Below are positions 11,447 to 24,000 of a stretch of DNA of 64,000 nucleotides, piece by piece. Made by a program: the position numbers and the translations under genes. The notes below the pieces were generated by a model. That model was not told the DNA's origin. It did not search any database and worked only from the letters and a program-made list of their open reading frames with translations. This DNA comes from Epinephelus fuscoguttatus. Taxonomy: Eukaryota; Chordata; Actinopteri; Perciformes; Serranidae. Each line of letters begins with the position of its first letter. Position 1 is the first letter of the stretch. Location: NCBI RefSeq assembly GCF_011397635.1, contig NC_064753.1, forward strand, positions 37,243,822-37,307,821, read 5' to 3'.

Positions 11447-14400
11447 GTAAGGTTGCCACACAACCACTGCAATGTTAGCTCGTGCTTTGATGTTCACCTT
11501 GACAAGAGGATCTGATGGAATATGAAATCAGTGTTAATGCATTTGATCAGTCCTCTCTGACAGATGAGGGAAGCCAAACACAGCATCATCTGTTTTCTCT
11601 GTCATGTGGGCATCACGTTCACTCCTGAATTCATTGATCTGTCACGACACTGATGTTTGATTTCACTTTAAAGTTAAATCTGACCCCAAAATATCACAGT
11701 AACGCCTTTGAGCACTCAGGGTTATATTGATGCTTTTCAGAAATGTTGCTGCAGCATCCTTTAGGCCTAGTGAAGGAGGATGTGACCTAACACTTGAAAG
11801 GGGAACTCTTCATGAATTAAGCATCCCAGTATTTCCCAATGTACTCATACACCCAGAACATTCCCCTGGATGCCCCTTATGTCATCAGACATCTTTCCCA
11901 ATTAATTGTCCTTGGAGCAGTTTCAGACTGTGTACTTTATGATATCAAAAATTTGAGTTTAGTTTTAGCTTAGTTTTAGTTTTAGCCGTCTAGTTTTTGG
12001 ATTTGGGAGAGATTTGTTCATGTTTGTTCATAATTAGACAGTCTTAGACCATAGGAATGACGTGTGAAATGTGAAAGTGGGTGTAGTCCTCATCTAAAAC
12101 TATTTCTGTATTTCACTTCACCTTGTGGGAACAGTGCTCACTTCTTGTTTCTACTCTCATTTTCACAAAGTGCCAGTGATCTATACAGCATAGCAGTGTG
12201 ATATTTTTGTGTGGCATCACATAGTGCAAAGTATCGATTGTTTAATGATATAAATTATTAATGTGACAAATACAAATTAAACTCTTGGTAGCCTACTAGA
12301 ATAATATAATCAATAGCTTTTTTAGTCCACCAGATACATTTTGCATTTGCAAAAACTGGCTGAATGAACAGACTGAAAACTTAATCTTGTTAGATAAAAC
12401 AGATGGTGACAAAGTTTTGGTTTAGGGACATAATTTACAGTTGGAAAAAGGGAATAAATCTCAGCATATCACAACATATTTAAAGTCGCAGCAATATTGT
12501 GTTACGACTTAAGTATCGTGGATCCTCTGGTGATTCAGAGTGCCCCGATCTAGTGCCCGTGTCTGGTTTGCCCATTCAAGGCTACTGTAGAAACATGCGG
12601 CACAAAGGGCGATCTCTGTAGATGAAGACCTGCTCCCTATAGTATATAACAGCTCATTCTAAGGTAATGAAGGCACAACTTATTATATTCAGTTTCTGCC
12701 AATATATCCCTTGAGATCCTACATTACATTCCAAAACATCAGAAGATTGCCCCAGGGACCGCTAACTCATTAATCAAGCCATCTTCGGATACTGTCTAGG
12801 AATCGATTTCATTTTAGAAAATATTCTAAATTCTACTTTATTCTTATTTTGAAAGAAGTATTGCATGTCCACCTGCCCTGAGCCATCAGCTGCTGATTTG
12901 AGGGGAGAGTCGACCCTGAACGCAACATCTTGTGAAATGTTATTTTCTTTTTACTGTTTTTTTAAAATGTAATATTAATTAGTGTTGATCAGAAGCTAAA
13001 TTTAAAGACAGATTTGCGTAGTATTCCAGGTTCATTAAATTTTGCGTGCTCAAACAGCTGCTAACTAACTTAATCTCTAACCCTAATTCCAGAGTAGAGA
13101 GTTTTAATGCAGAGTTTGTGTCCTAAGAGGGTTTCAGTGCTGTGTAGACAATTTCTCTGCAGTTAAAAATGCACGTATGATCTCACCTTTTTGGCTCACT
13201 TGCAAGGAAAAAGATTTTAAGACTGACTGTTGTGGACAAATAAGCAAGTCCATGTATTTATATCAGTGACACCACATATTTATAGAAGGTGTTATAAGAT
13301 GATTCAGTCTGCAGGTCTCAGCTTAAGTGCAAAGGATCAAAACAGGGAGGGTGGTAGCTTAGACATGATACTATTTTAACACTATCATTTATTTCTGTCA
13401 TCCTGATATGCCAGATGGAGCAGATCAAGAGAGCCAACAAGCTGTTCAGCAACGACTGCATTTTTCTGAAGAACAGCCTCAACATCCCCGTGGTGTCGGA
13501 GAAGCGCTACATATTTAATGGACTGTCTCTGGAATCTCCCGACGGGGACGGCGACGCAGCGTGCCAGGAGTCAGATACACCTTGTGTTATGTTGCAGGAT
13601 ATCGAGGGACCCTCGCCGCCCCCTTCCCCGCCCCCCGAGGACTCCAAACCCCCCCAGCCAGAGGAGCTGTCAGCCAAAGACTTCTTACACAGACTGGACT
13701 TGCAAATTAAACAATCAAAGCAGGCAGCACGCAGGCTGAAAGAGGAGGAAGTAAGGTGAGGTGGCAGGAGACCCACAACCAAACTGCTGCTGCTTTTTTT
13801 TTCTGTTGATGAGTACAAACTTTCAGACCAGGCTGTGAATGCTCATCATTTTTTTTGTTTGACAAAGCCAACATCCACACTAATATGTTTTTGTTGAAAG
13901 CGCATAACTTTTGCTACGTTTATGCCTAGCTCCTACACTACGCTCACGTTTCCGACCCCTTAAAGAGACCTTTGGAAATGTTGCTGACACCATTTTAATT
14001 TGAAAACTCTATGATTGTGTTTTCTGGACAGGCGGTAACAGAGGCTTTTGAAAGTGATGATATAAACACCCATCTTTGTTCTGAATCTCTGATTGGGTCT
14101 TATCAGTCACAATGTTTCAAGCTAAAACATTACAGCTAAGCCTATATACCTTTCGTGATTTCATCCTTTTTGTGTGGGTAACATTATCCTTCCTCCAGGG
14201 ATGGATAATATTCCTGATTTAGCTCTAATACTGTACGTCTACATACTAGCTGTGCACCAACTACCAATCTATGTTTTCTGCCCTCTTACTGCCTCATGTG
14301 TTGTTTCAGTAATAGTTTCACTCTGTCGCCAGTCCAAGCAAAAAAATCCCTGTTTTTACTTTTCGGCATTGCCGTTCTTCCTCCATACTATTTTCTGTAG

Positions 14401-17400
14401 CTGAGCAACCAGTCTCAGAGTATACAACCTGCTTCCTGTTTACACCGGCAAGCGCAGGCCCATTGTCTGTGCATGGTCATGTGAAATGCCTTTTCAGGAG
14501 TGTTAGCACGTGGGCAGGCAAGTAACAAGGATGGAGGTTATTTCGGAAATGGTGCTAAAATGCTTGTGTGTATGGAGGTTGGAGATGTTTTAGAATGAAA
14601 ATGTATTAGTACGGATGTAGCCTAAATTAAAGTAACAGTCCGTTTTATAAATATTAGGCCTTAACAGTCATTAAATAGTCTTAAGTTTGAATATGTGAGG
14701 TCAAAAATGCAGTCAACATTTTGTCTAATGTCATCTATCCATCTTTAACTTTCTATTGTCAAAATTAATCAAGCTCTTTTGTGTGAAAGTCCACATTTAT
14801 GGCATTACAAATCTTTGAATGCACCACTTAACTTAATACTTAATACCTGTACTTACCTGTTGGCAAACTGTCGATGAACCTAACTCACTCTAATAATCAT
14901 AGAACCTACCCCTGCACAGGACCACATATATGTAATACTTACATCTATACTTAGATTTAATGATTTAATAAGAAAAAGATAATTTGTCCAAAAATCAGTC
15001 TTAAATTTTGTCTTAAAAAAGGTCTTAAAAAGCATTAAATGTAAGTGTCTGGCATCTGCAGACACCTTGAGTAAGTCCCCCGGACCAGTCGTTCCCTAAG
15101 GGTCCACTCAGGCCTGTGTTTGCTCAACATGTCAACCAATCAGATGGTGTATTTTGTAGGTTTTAGATCTGCCTGTTGCCCTTTACAAATGATGGATACC
15201 TGCAAAAGGTGCTTCTTTTTCTTGGTTAAGATAATGTTAAGATAAAAGCTGAGTAATTTCTGGGTTTAATAGAAAGGACATTGTCGGATGTCCCAGTCAG
15301 CAGGAACAGAGACAGGGAAGTGCAAATGTTCCCACAGAAGGAGGATCGAAGATAGGAATCAGGGCTTCACAGACCTGCTGTACTAGTCAGATGCCACATT
15401 ATGCAACAGTCAAGTATTTAGCGGCCGATTTGGCCTGCTGAATCAGGCCTGAGCATGTCTTCCTGACACTGCATGTTGAGGACACAGAAAATTGGTACAT
15501 CTGCTCAGTAGTGAGGTAGTAATGGACGCCTGGCATGCTTCCATTCATAGACAAACAGCCGTTGTTGGCACTATCAGTTTAGTCAGGACTGAGTCACACT
15601 GCAGCAGTTTCCTCTACAGACAAGAGTATAAATTGTTTTTCCACTTCAGGCTCTCAAAACATGTTTTGCTCATGCTACAGTGGAAACAGGTGCTACTGCA
15701 GCAGCCGTTATGTTAATCTACTTCCTGTTGGCCTCGGGGTGACATTACCTGACCGACTTGGCAGCTGCTCTGACATCAGCTGTCCTTTGTCTCTGATTTC
15801 TGTCATACACTGGTGGTCTGAAACCAGGTCATAGCTCTCTAATTACTCCTGAAAGAATACAACTAAATGGTTCATGCCATATTAGATCAATATAAGGCAA
15901 CCACAGAAGAATAAAATGTTGTATTTTTAGTGTTTCTTACATCCTGTTGATTTGATTTTGATTTGGTGTTATATTATGATCTAGTATTTGACGTCAAAGA
16001 GCCAGAAAGAAACTCACAAGGCAATGCATTGTGCTGTCTTATTTATGAATTTAAAAAATCATGACAGAATTAAAACTATTTTAACATCATGTGATAAACA
16101 GTTAGTACTTGCTTGGTGTTTAAATTATAAATGCTGTCTGTCAGATAATACTGTTGCAAGTATTTCATTATTATATGACCCTCCGATTGCACCGCATTTC
16201 CTGTTAATTTTCTCATGATGTGCCAGTAAATCCAGACCTGCGTTTTGTTTTCACAAAGGCGCACGAGCCTTGAGTACATGCGTGAGACGAAGTTTTTAAT
16301 TTCTCAATAAATGTTTACCTACCAGCTGAGGTAAAGCCCAGCTTTGTGTTAGGCTCCGACTCCAAGCCACGTCAAAGGTTGGCCCGTGGAGCTGCTATGT
16401 GTTCAGACAAACAGAGGCTCACTCCGTTGTTTCCACACGGTCTCAGAGCAAACACAGACCGCATGCCTGTTTGGCCTCCTCCCTTAGATGGAACAAACCA
16501 CAAACCTCATGCGCCAAACTGTAGGGGAAAGTGGACTGGTCGATACATTACCTTAAGCAGACCATAGAGTATATCTGTATATCTTGTATATCTGATATCA
16601 CTGTATGGATTTATGTTATGAAGGTTTTAGCCTGAAAACTTGATCAGATGATTCCACAAACTTAGTCAGTACTGCACAATCTGCTAATTGTTGTCACTTA
16701 CATTTTTCAAAGCAAAAGTAAAAAAAAGATTATAAAGGATGATAAAAGGAAAAGATTATATGGATAATAAGGTTAAAAAAAGAAGAAACAACTCCTTACT
16801 CCTTGTAATCTTTGTTATGTGAATTATATGCAGGAAAGAAGTTAAGATTTTTGAGTTGGATCAAGAACCAAAACGTCTTAATGTGACAGAGGATAGACAG
16901 ATTATGGAAAATCCTTCTGTTTCCACAAGTAATCTAAAACAAAAGAGTTTGCCAGCTTCACCTCATCAAGCAGGTCACTCCAAAATCTGGAGGCCCTCGA
17001 AGGAAACACTCAGTTACTTCTGACTCTGTAAACAAACCCTTATTCAGCTGCTAAAGAAGATTTTATGACAGAATTCCCAGACCCAAATCACCACCAAAAA
17101 TCAACCAGTTGCTCCTTAAACCTTGCTCTCTACCAAACATTATGTAAATTTTGATGTAGATAGATAGAGAAATATCCCATTGAGAGACAGACCAACTTAA
17201 AGAAGGAGTTAGGGTGAATTATTTTCTTAAAGATGGCTATAAACAGCAGAAATATGAGGGATTACACAAGTTTGCACTAGATCTATGCAAGAAATGAGTG
17301 AATTTGCAGTCTGTTGGAACAACTCCCTGTTTCCATAAATGGTCTCTTGAAGAGCAAACAGCACCGAGCACTTAATAGCTGATTCTTCTTAGTTTAAAAG

Positions 17401-17990
17401 ATTGATCCGGTCATCCCTCTGGATGTTCTCTAGTCAAAGAAAACCTATAGCTCTGTAGCAACATTAGTTTAGCCTCCTAACTTTACTGTTCTCTCTTCAA
17501 TTTTTCCTGCAGACTCATGGTTTAAAACTTTCCTCTCTGTCTTCTATTGATTTTGATCTTTTGATAAATCTTCTCCTGCTTAATTGTAATCCTTTGCAGC
17601 TGGACTGTTCTCTCAACCCTGGTGAAAAGTTTGAGCAGTAGTGCTAAAGAAAAAGCTTTTGTAAAAGAGTGGCCACTTAACAGCAAAAGTTAAACTTCAT
17701 GGTTAAGCTCAAGACAGTGTATTGTACTGAGAGGCCAGATGAGCCTTCAGCTGTGACGGAGAAGAATACTGCTGTTTGGTTAGCCTCATCCATTATTCAC
17801 ACACACTGCGCTTACCTAGACACTGCGGTGGGGGGTAAAGGAGTTAAGCGTGTGTGTGTTTGCTATCATATGAAACTGTTTTTCCACTGTGGAAAATTCC
17901 ATGAAACTAAAGGTTATTTATCTTTTTCTCATTTGCAGGAACAAAGAGGAGGACTGCACGGCCCCCACATCATCATATCAGGAGATCTAA
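11201..17990 (+). CDS. LYSMD2: LysM domain-containing protein 2 (three coding exons, complete)
   Basis: Exons 11201-11446, 13415-13755 and 17939-17990 join in frame (phases 0 and 2) to 212 aa, close to vertebrate LYSMD2. Residues 1-58 are a basic, serine-rich leader with SRSGSESESELSQSLARTK and RSYGSTASV, hallmarks of the family. Residues about 62-106 form one LysM domain (YIEHRVTDSDTLQGIALKYG, then IKRANKLFSNDCIFL). A Pro/Glu-rich linker (138-160) and the conserved DFLHRLDLQIKQSKQAARRL helix follow. The C-terminus SSYQEI matches the short last exon in other vertebrates. No signal peptide or membrane segment is visible, so it is probably intracellular. LysM modules bind glycans in other proteins, but LYSMD2 has no established substrate. 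The start has a good Kozak context (GAGAAGATGG). It is convergent with SCG3, as in human. Confidence 0.96.
12524..12735. mobile_element. TTAA-type DNA element, fragment copy C (LYSMD2 intron 1)
   Basis: It matches the right half of the element at 6131-6793 (TTTGCCCATTCAAGGCTACT, CAGCTCATTCTAAGGTAA, CAATATATCCC). It lacks the SINE and so shows the empty insertion site. Ends are degraded. Confidence 0.7.
13415..13755 (+). CDS. LYSMD2: LYSMD2 coding exon 2
   Basis: Acceptor CCAG precedes ATG GAG CAG (residue 83). The exon ends GAG GAA GTA AG before donor GTGAGG (phase 2). It encodes the second half of the LysM domain, the Pro-rich linker and the conserved helix. Splicing at the alternative GTAAGG three bases into the end would shift the last exon out of its conserved frame, so the 13755 end was chosen. 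Confidence 0.95.
13756..17938 (+). other. LYSMD2 intron 2
   Basis: Intron of 4.2 kb. No second gene or well-bounded element was recognised. A direct reading shows AT-rich sequence with a short GATA-rich run near 17156-17170. Confidence 0.75.
17939..17990 (+). CDS. LYSMD2: LYSMD2 coding exon 3 (terminal)
   Basis: It follows a pyrimidine-rich tract and ATTTGCAG. The split codon AG|G gives Arg, then NKEEDCTAPTSSYQEI and TAA. It is too short to be found as a stand-alone ORF; a longer ORF over the same bases (17699-18160) is in a different frame. Confidence 0.93.
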
Positions 17991-18650
17991 AGGACCAGTC
18001 CGTTTACAACACACACACACACACACACGCTCAAGCACTACCACAACCCCATGGCTTTTGTTTTCTCTTTACCATTTTGCTTTCACCAAACCTCGTTGAA
18101 CAAAAGTGTCATGTTTGCCTTTTATTTATTGATATGCATTTATTATTACGATGTATATGATTGTCATTGTTACGTACAGTTCTACTCGGAGACTTAATGG
18201 CGCGGGGGAGCATCTGATGTAAATAGCATCCGAGCCCACGTGCCCGTCCACTCGTCATACGCTTCTGAAGCTGCTGTACAGAACCCACCTGCTGCATATG
18301 TTCACACACACATACTCTCTCACACACACAGCGCTCAGCAATTCCAGAGGGATTAGCCTGTTAGACTCGCTAACCGCTTCGGATGTGCTAAATCCCCTCC
18401 TAGAATAGTATCATTGGAAAGTATATTCAGGCCTTCCTCATCAGTGTTTACCCTGTATGAGCACACCCCACACAGAAGCGGTGGATGGACTCAAGCCTTT
18501 GAACATTTGCCTCATAGAAGCTGTTTTCTTTGGGAAAAAGAAGGGACTGCTCTATTTTTGAAGTGTGAATGCATTATTTATGTGTGTTGAGAACTGTCTG
18601 TAACAGCTGTTTTATTGTGCTTTTAAATTCTATTGGTTTTATTTGGGGAG

Positions 18651-18656
18651 AATAAA
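18651..18656 (+). terminator. LYSMD2 poly(A) signal
   Basis: Canonical AATAAA 661 bases after the LYSMD2 stop, followed by a TG-rich stretch (GATGTGAAGTGTTTTGATG), a typical cleavage context. The 3' UTR before it carries an (AC) run near 18010-18028. Confidence 0.7.
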
Positions 18657-18713
18657 TATGTAATTAAAACAGATGTGAAGTGTTTTGATGGCAGTACGGG
18701 TTCTTGTGGCAGA

Positions 18714-19060
18714 GGTGGATGAAGTACTCAGATCTTTTAGTTGAGTAAAAAGTAATACTACAGTGTAAAAAATACTCTGATACAATTTAAAGTCCTGGAA
18801 AGTAGTAGCATAAAAATATACTTAAAGCCCCAACAGTAAAAGTACTCATCATGTACAATGGCCAATTTCAGACTCGTATATATTCTATAACTGAATTATA
18901 CAAAATATTCAAAAATGAAGTGACTAGTGACTAAAGCCTTAAATAAATGGAGTAGAAGTCGAATGTAGCATAAAATGGAAATACTCATTAAAAGTACCGG
19001 TATCTCCAAACTGCACTTAAGTACATTACTTAAGTCAATGTACTAATGTCAATGTTACAC
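18714..19060. repeat. Dispersed AAGTACTCAGATC-type repeat
   Basis: It begins GAGGTGGATGAAGTACTCAG and carries the block GTAAAAAATACTCTG followed by AAAGTCCTG. Related pieces occur at 27135-27470, 29870-30000, 39890-40025, 62326-62400 and 63609-63962. It is a non-coding family whose complete copies start AGTGGTGGAA and end TTCCACCACT. Confidence 0.7.
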
Positions 19061-19499
19061 TCCCCCACCGGGCAGAGGCAGGACCAAGTCATTGTTTTGC
19101 AAGACACAAGTAAGTCTCCCCACTCAAGTCACAAGTCAAGTCCCAAAATCAAGACAGATCTCCACTCAAGTCATGTCATACAGTGGAAATGGTATATATG
19201 ATATATGTTTTCAGTGGAAACGGTAACTTTTACATTTCATTTTTACTGAAAAAAATGTTTTAAAGATAATCATGATGTAAAGCGTGTTCCCTTCCATCTG
19301 GAATATGATGGGGCATCTCTGTAACACCACAGTGCTTCACTTAAAAAAGTTTGTTATGACACATTTCACCAAAAACTGCAGCTCCTGCAATTTCATATTG
19401 CACTTGGCCATACTGCAATTGTGCAGCCCCAGCCATGAGTCATTGGTGTTGAAAGTCGAGTTGGAATTCTTTTTGGATTTTGTTGAGTTGAGTCTAAAG

Positions 19500-20051
19500 C
19501 AGGAGTGTCAAACTCGTTTTAGTTCATGGGCCACGTACAGCCCAATTTGATCTCAAGAGGGCCGGACCAGTAAAACCACTGCATAATAACCTATTAACAA
19601 CAATGTTAATATCTTTCAGTTTATAGTGTAAAAACGTCCATTGTGAAAACGTTCATCCATTTACAAAACAAATGATGAACAGCCTGAGATATCCTCAGAA
19701 AAATACTCAGGGTTCCACGCATATAATTTTAAGATATAAGTCTGATACAGATTATTTTGTACTGAAGCTGCTACTTTACAATATGTTGCACAATGTTCAA
19801 TATCTTTAAATATGACCACAGTAAGTATGCATTGTTTTATTCAGAGAACTGTATTCTGGTCAGTGTGGAAAAGCCTCTGAGGCAGCATTTTACATTTAGT
19901 ATCTGCTCACTGTTTAAATTGCTCATTAAACCTGGCACATTTTAGCCTTCACAAGTGCATCAATATTGTGTGTGCAAAGTCATCTACCGGGCCAGATTGG
20001 ACCCTTTGGCGGACCAGTTCTGCCCCCCTGGCCGTATGTTTGACACCCCTG
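19500..20051. mobile_element. hAT-type non-autonomous DNA transposon
   Basis: The ends CAGGAGTGTCAAACTCG and GTTTGACACCCCTG are inverted repeats of the form CAGGGGTGTCAAAC. Direct 8-bp duplications GTCTAAAG flank it exactly (19492-19499 and 20052-20059). An 8-bp duplication with CAG...CTG ends is the hAT signature. The 552-bp body has no transposase. It lies between the LYSMD2 and SCG3 3' ends. Confidence 0.92.
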
Positions 20052-20184
20052 GTCTAAAGTCACCAAACTCATGACTTGACTTGATTCCACAGCTCTGGCC
20101 TGTGGATGTCTGTTAGAGGTGTTTTTTTCTCCCAGTGCTGCATCATCGTCACATTTCAGTACACAGATAAAGAAAAGGCAATGT

Positions 20185-20190
20185 TTTAAT
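20185..20190 (-). terminator. Candidate SCG3 poly(A) signal
   Basis: TTTAAT on the plus strand reads ATTAAA on the SCG3 strand, 774 bases after the stop. It is a common variant signal but other sites are possible; low certainty. Confidence 0.3.
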
Positions 20191-20963
20191 TGCTTTTAAA
20201 CTTTAGGAAAAAATCACAAATATTTACATTTAAAAATACTTATCTGGAGTCTCTACAGAGATGGAAATGTTGAACTCACAGAGACATGCAGAGAGTTGAT
20301 GATACAAACACGGCCCCCTAGTGGGCCCCCAGAAGAATTACAGCAGAACATAGCAGGAGTACGGAGGGCACTGACATGATGCACGACAAATATATTTTTG
20401 GTAAAATAAAAAGCAAGAATACATTAAGATCTCACATATACACTGGAAAATAAAGAAATATAATAGGCTATGACGGGTTACACAGAATGAGTACAACTTG
20501 ATATATGTGCATTTTGTTGCAAAAAAAAAAAAAGTTGGAACCAGTTGATGACGAAGCTACAGCATCATACTCTCATAACATTCATTTCCCACAGGAGTCA
20601 GGTTGGAGTAAATGCTAGCATGTAGTTGGACGTGTGAGTTGGTTACATAAAATACTTTGATTTCTCTCTCAATAATATTCTAGTGATTATTACTCTGCGA
20701 TCTTGGCGTGCAAATATAATCAGTTGTAAAGAATCATTTGACTGTTTTGTTGGTAGTATTATTAAATCCCTTCTCTTGATACGTTTTGGGAATGTCTAAG
20801 AGGGTAAACAAGATCCCCTAAGCAGGTAGTTTTGAATACACAGTATATATTTTACCATGCCATGGGAAGTAACTGTAAATAGTCAGGGTTTTGATTGAGA
20901 TGTTAATGTCAGATTCAGTCCTGTGTTTTAGGCCAGAGGTTGGTTGGAGGATGGGTGACGGCG

Positions 20964-21082
20964 TTACAGGCTGCTGTAGATCCTCTTGATGGTGTCGCCC
21001 TCATCCTTGGCGATGATGCCCTTCTCGATGTAGGAGTCAACCTGCTGGTCCATGAAGTCCTTCAGTTTGGACAGATCATAAT
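20964..21082 (-). CDS. SCG3: SCG3 coding exon 12 (terminal)
   Basis: Acceptor TTTCAG at 21083-21088; the split codon gives Asp 454, then [20 protein letters not shown] to KRIYSSL and stop TAA (20964-20966). This is the conserved SCG3 C-terminus. Confidence 0.95.
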
Positions 21083-24000
21083 CTGAAAGGAGAAAACAAA
21101 AGAGGGTTTTTTTAATCTGAGATTCAAAGAGAAAAGATCGTGAGGCCATGGTGGCTGGCAGGAAAGATCAGACATTAAACGTCTTAAGGCGGCACACCCA
21201 AACAAGCCATAATCTGGTGCGGTAGTTCATTATCAAGGAGGATTAAGGTCAGAGTTAACATGTTTGTCTGAGGTTAAGAGCACACCACATATGTAATAAG
21301 AAGGCCAGAAGATACATCTTTTCAAAATTATACTTCTTACAATGAAATGATTCCTAGAATTCAGTCGGCTGTTGGTGAGTGCCTGTCACTCTTGTTGTTG
21401 CAGTATGTTGTTTTGGCAGGTTACACATGTTGAACAGCGTCAGAAACGTTGGAGCCCATTGGTGAATTAAATCACTCTGATTGGCAGTTCAGCTAAGCGC
21501 ACCAGAAGAGAACCCGAGGACAGGAAAGCAAACAAGCAACTAAAGTCAAGAGGGCATAAGATGGAATCAACCTTGTAAGGCAAGTTTTTTTTTTAAGTCA
21601 CTGAGCTCTTCAGCAAAAACGGTTTGTAATTGTCTGTGTTACTGTTCGCTAGCACGCTGTAAATATCATTTGTTCTTTCAACACTGGTTTGTGTTGTTAA
21701 TGTGCTAATCAGGCCCCCGGAATCTCTCAGTCTTGCTTCCAGTTTTTCCCCAGTGGCCACTCGCAGTATTGCAGCGAAAAAATCCCCTGCAGCCCAAATG
21801 CGTTTTCTCCACAGGCCTCCATTGTAAAAGAGATGTCTGTGAAACTGTTGACAGGACACCTCTAACTGCAGACAAGCTCAATAATGACTCTTGCTATTAT
21901 GATTTTTTTTATCCATGGAAGTTTTATATTTGTAAAACTTTCCTTAAGCCAAGAAAAGTGATGTTAAAATCCTTGATGTCATCACATTATAAAGTCTGTA
22001 AGATGAGCAGGAATTTGAGGGCAGGCTAGGGGGAAACACTGCTGCGCATATTCAGTGGGCCAGATACCATGGAAATAAACTCAGAAACTAGAAACTCTTT
22101 TTGGTGTATGTGCCAGGCGAGCAATTGGACTGGATCCAGTCATTATCATACATGTGGGGAGCATATCTATATTTCCTGGGTTCTATGTTTACCGGGTTCT
22201 ATGTTCCCCACTTAACCAAGCAGAAACACACTTTTTGTGTAAGCGAGGAACATAGCACCTTTTTTGCAGGGTTAAGTGGGGAACATAGAACCCAGGAAAC
22301 ACAGAACCCGGGAAACATAGGGATGACCCCCATGTATGGTGCTAACCGGCTAACTAGCATCTTAAATCTGTCCTGTCATTCTTCCGGTTTCACTTTTTGA
22401 ATGATGAATACTGCTGGGTTATTTCCTCTTGCGCAGATGCCAAATGTACATGCTAGTTGGTTGTTGGCTGTTGTTTTTGCGGTGTGTCCAAGTACAACTT
22501 CTGGCCGAGGCACAGATGACGCAACAGGCCGTCTATGTCAGCACTAGTTCTTTAAAGTCGGTTTGATGTGTCTAAGCTTGCTAAGGGAGTTATGTCAAAC
22601 AAACCAGGTTCTCTCAAATACTAAAAGAGCCTGATGCACCTTTAATTTTTTTTTTTTACCCTTTTTTTGGAGAACCATTTGTATTATTCACCTTGCTCCA
22701 GACAGCTCATTGTCACTTAACAAAGCACCATAAGGCAGCAGCAGGATGTGGCTATATTTAGAGATGACCACAGCCTAACTCTGTATTATCCATCATGGTA
22801 ACAAATGAGTTTCATAGAGCAGGCAAACAGCTGCTGCTGCTGCACCACTCCTCCCTGCTCTACCTGACTCTGACTGACTCTGAGTAAAGAGAGAAAAATA
22901 AGGACAGAGAGGACGGCCAAAAAGTCACAAAAAAAACTTCTTGAAGACGTTTCTAACAGCAGTCATTTATTCTTGCATCGCCTCAGGATACTGTTGCTTT
23001 GCAAGATGACACACATGACGTGTGTGAGGGATTAACTGAATGTGATTAGAGACAGCAGCACTGCTTCCCTCAATCTTGGCTGTGAGGAGCCAGGCGAGAC
23101 GAAACCAGGATGTCGCTTCACGTCCATCTGCTCCTCGGGCTAATCTGTGTAGTGTGTAGGCGTACACAGACACACACACACGTATGCACACATTTAAACG
23201 CACACAGAGCGTCTGCTGAGATTGTCCTAATGTGTGCTTCTGGTAAACACAATATATGGCCCATCGCCCACTCTGTTACTATGACACTGCTTTTTGGTTG
23301 AAAAGGCTTTTGTTCTCCTCCAGCTGTACTTTTCTCCGAGGAGAGGGAAGGAAATATAGTGAAAACAGGGATGAGGTTTAATGTGGTACAAAGTGTGTTA
23401 GAGAATTGATGCATCACTGTCGCCACCGAGAGTGCCACTATGGGAAAATTGGGTGATTTTGGGAGCACATTTTGACTCTGTGTGCGCATTCAGTCTGAGC
23501 CTGTCTGCTCTGACACCATTATCTGTCTGTCTCCTCTGCCCAGATCACTGACAGGCAGGCGGGGAGGCCCCTGTTGTCCCAGACAACCACTCCACGCACC
23601 AGAATGCTAATGAAGTGTCCTATATAGAGCCAGGTTGGAGATGAGCACCAAACAAAACTTCCCTGCTGCTTCGTGGCCCCTCTGCTCCGCACTCAGCAGC
23701 ACTTTAAGCTCAGTGTGTCGGCCCTTATTTTTCTCCCGTATTTAAGATGCACACGAGAAACTAGGTCAAACTTTGTTTTTAAGTGTCATTTATATTGTCT
23801 TTCAAGAGTGACTCTGACTCACCAGCGGCTGAATCAGCCATTGATCGACTCAGATTAGCTCAGGCCACTGAACATGAGCAGGAAATATAAATCTCACTGA
23901 GCTAGAAGTTTTTGTGTTTTTTGTCTGACATGTCCTGCTGTGATGATCAACAGTTGACGCAGACCAGTGGCCTAAATAGTGAGAACTCATTAACATTTCA

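Noticed and set aside
17699-18160. 153-codon plus-strand ORF
   Set aside because: It overlaps LYSMD2 exon 3 in a different frame, includes an AC microsatellite and resembles no family. The 52-base exon in the LYSMD2 frame explains the conservation.
23118-23489. 123-codon minus-strand ORF in SCG3 intron 11
   Set aside because: It has a CVCVCV run from a CA-rich region and no homology. It does not fit SCG3 phases.
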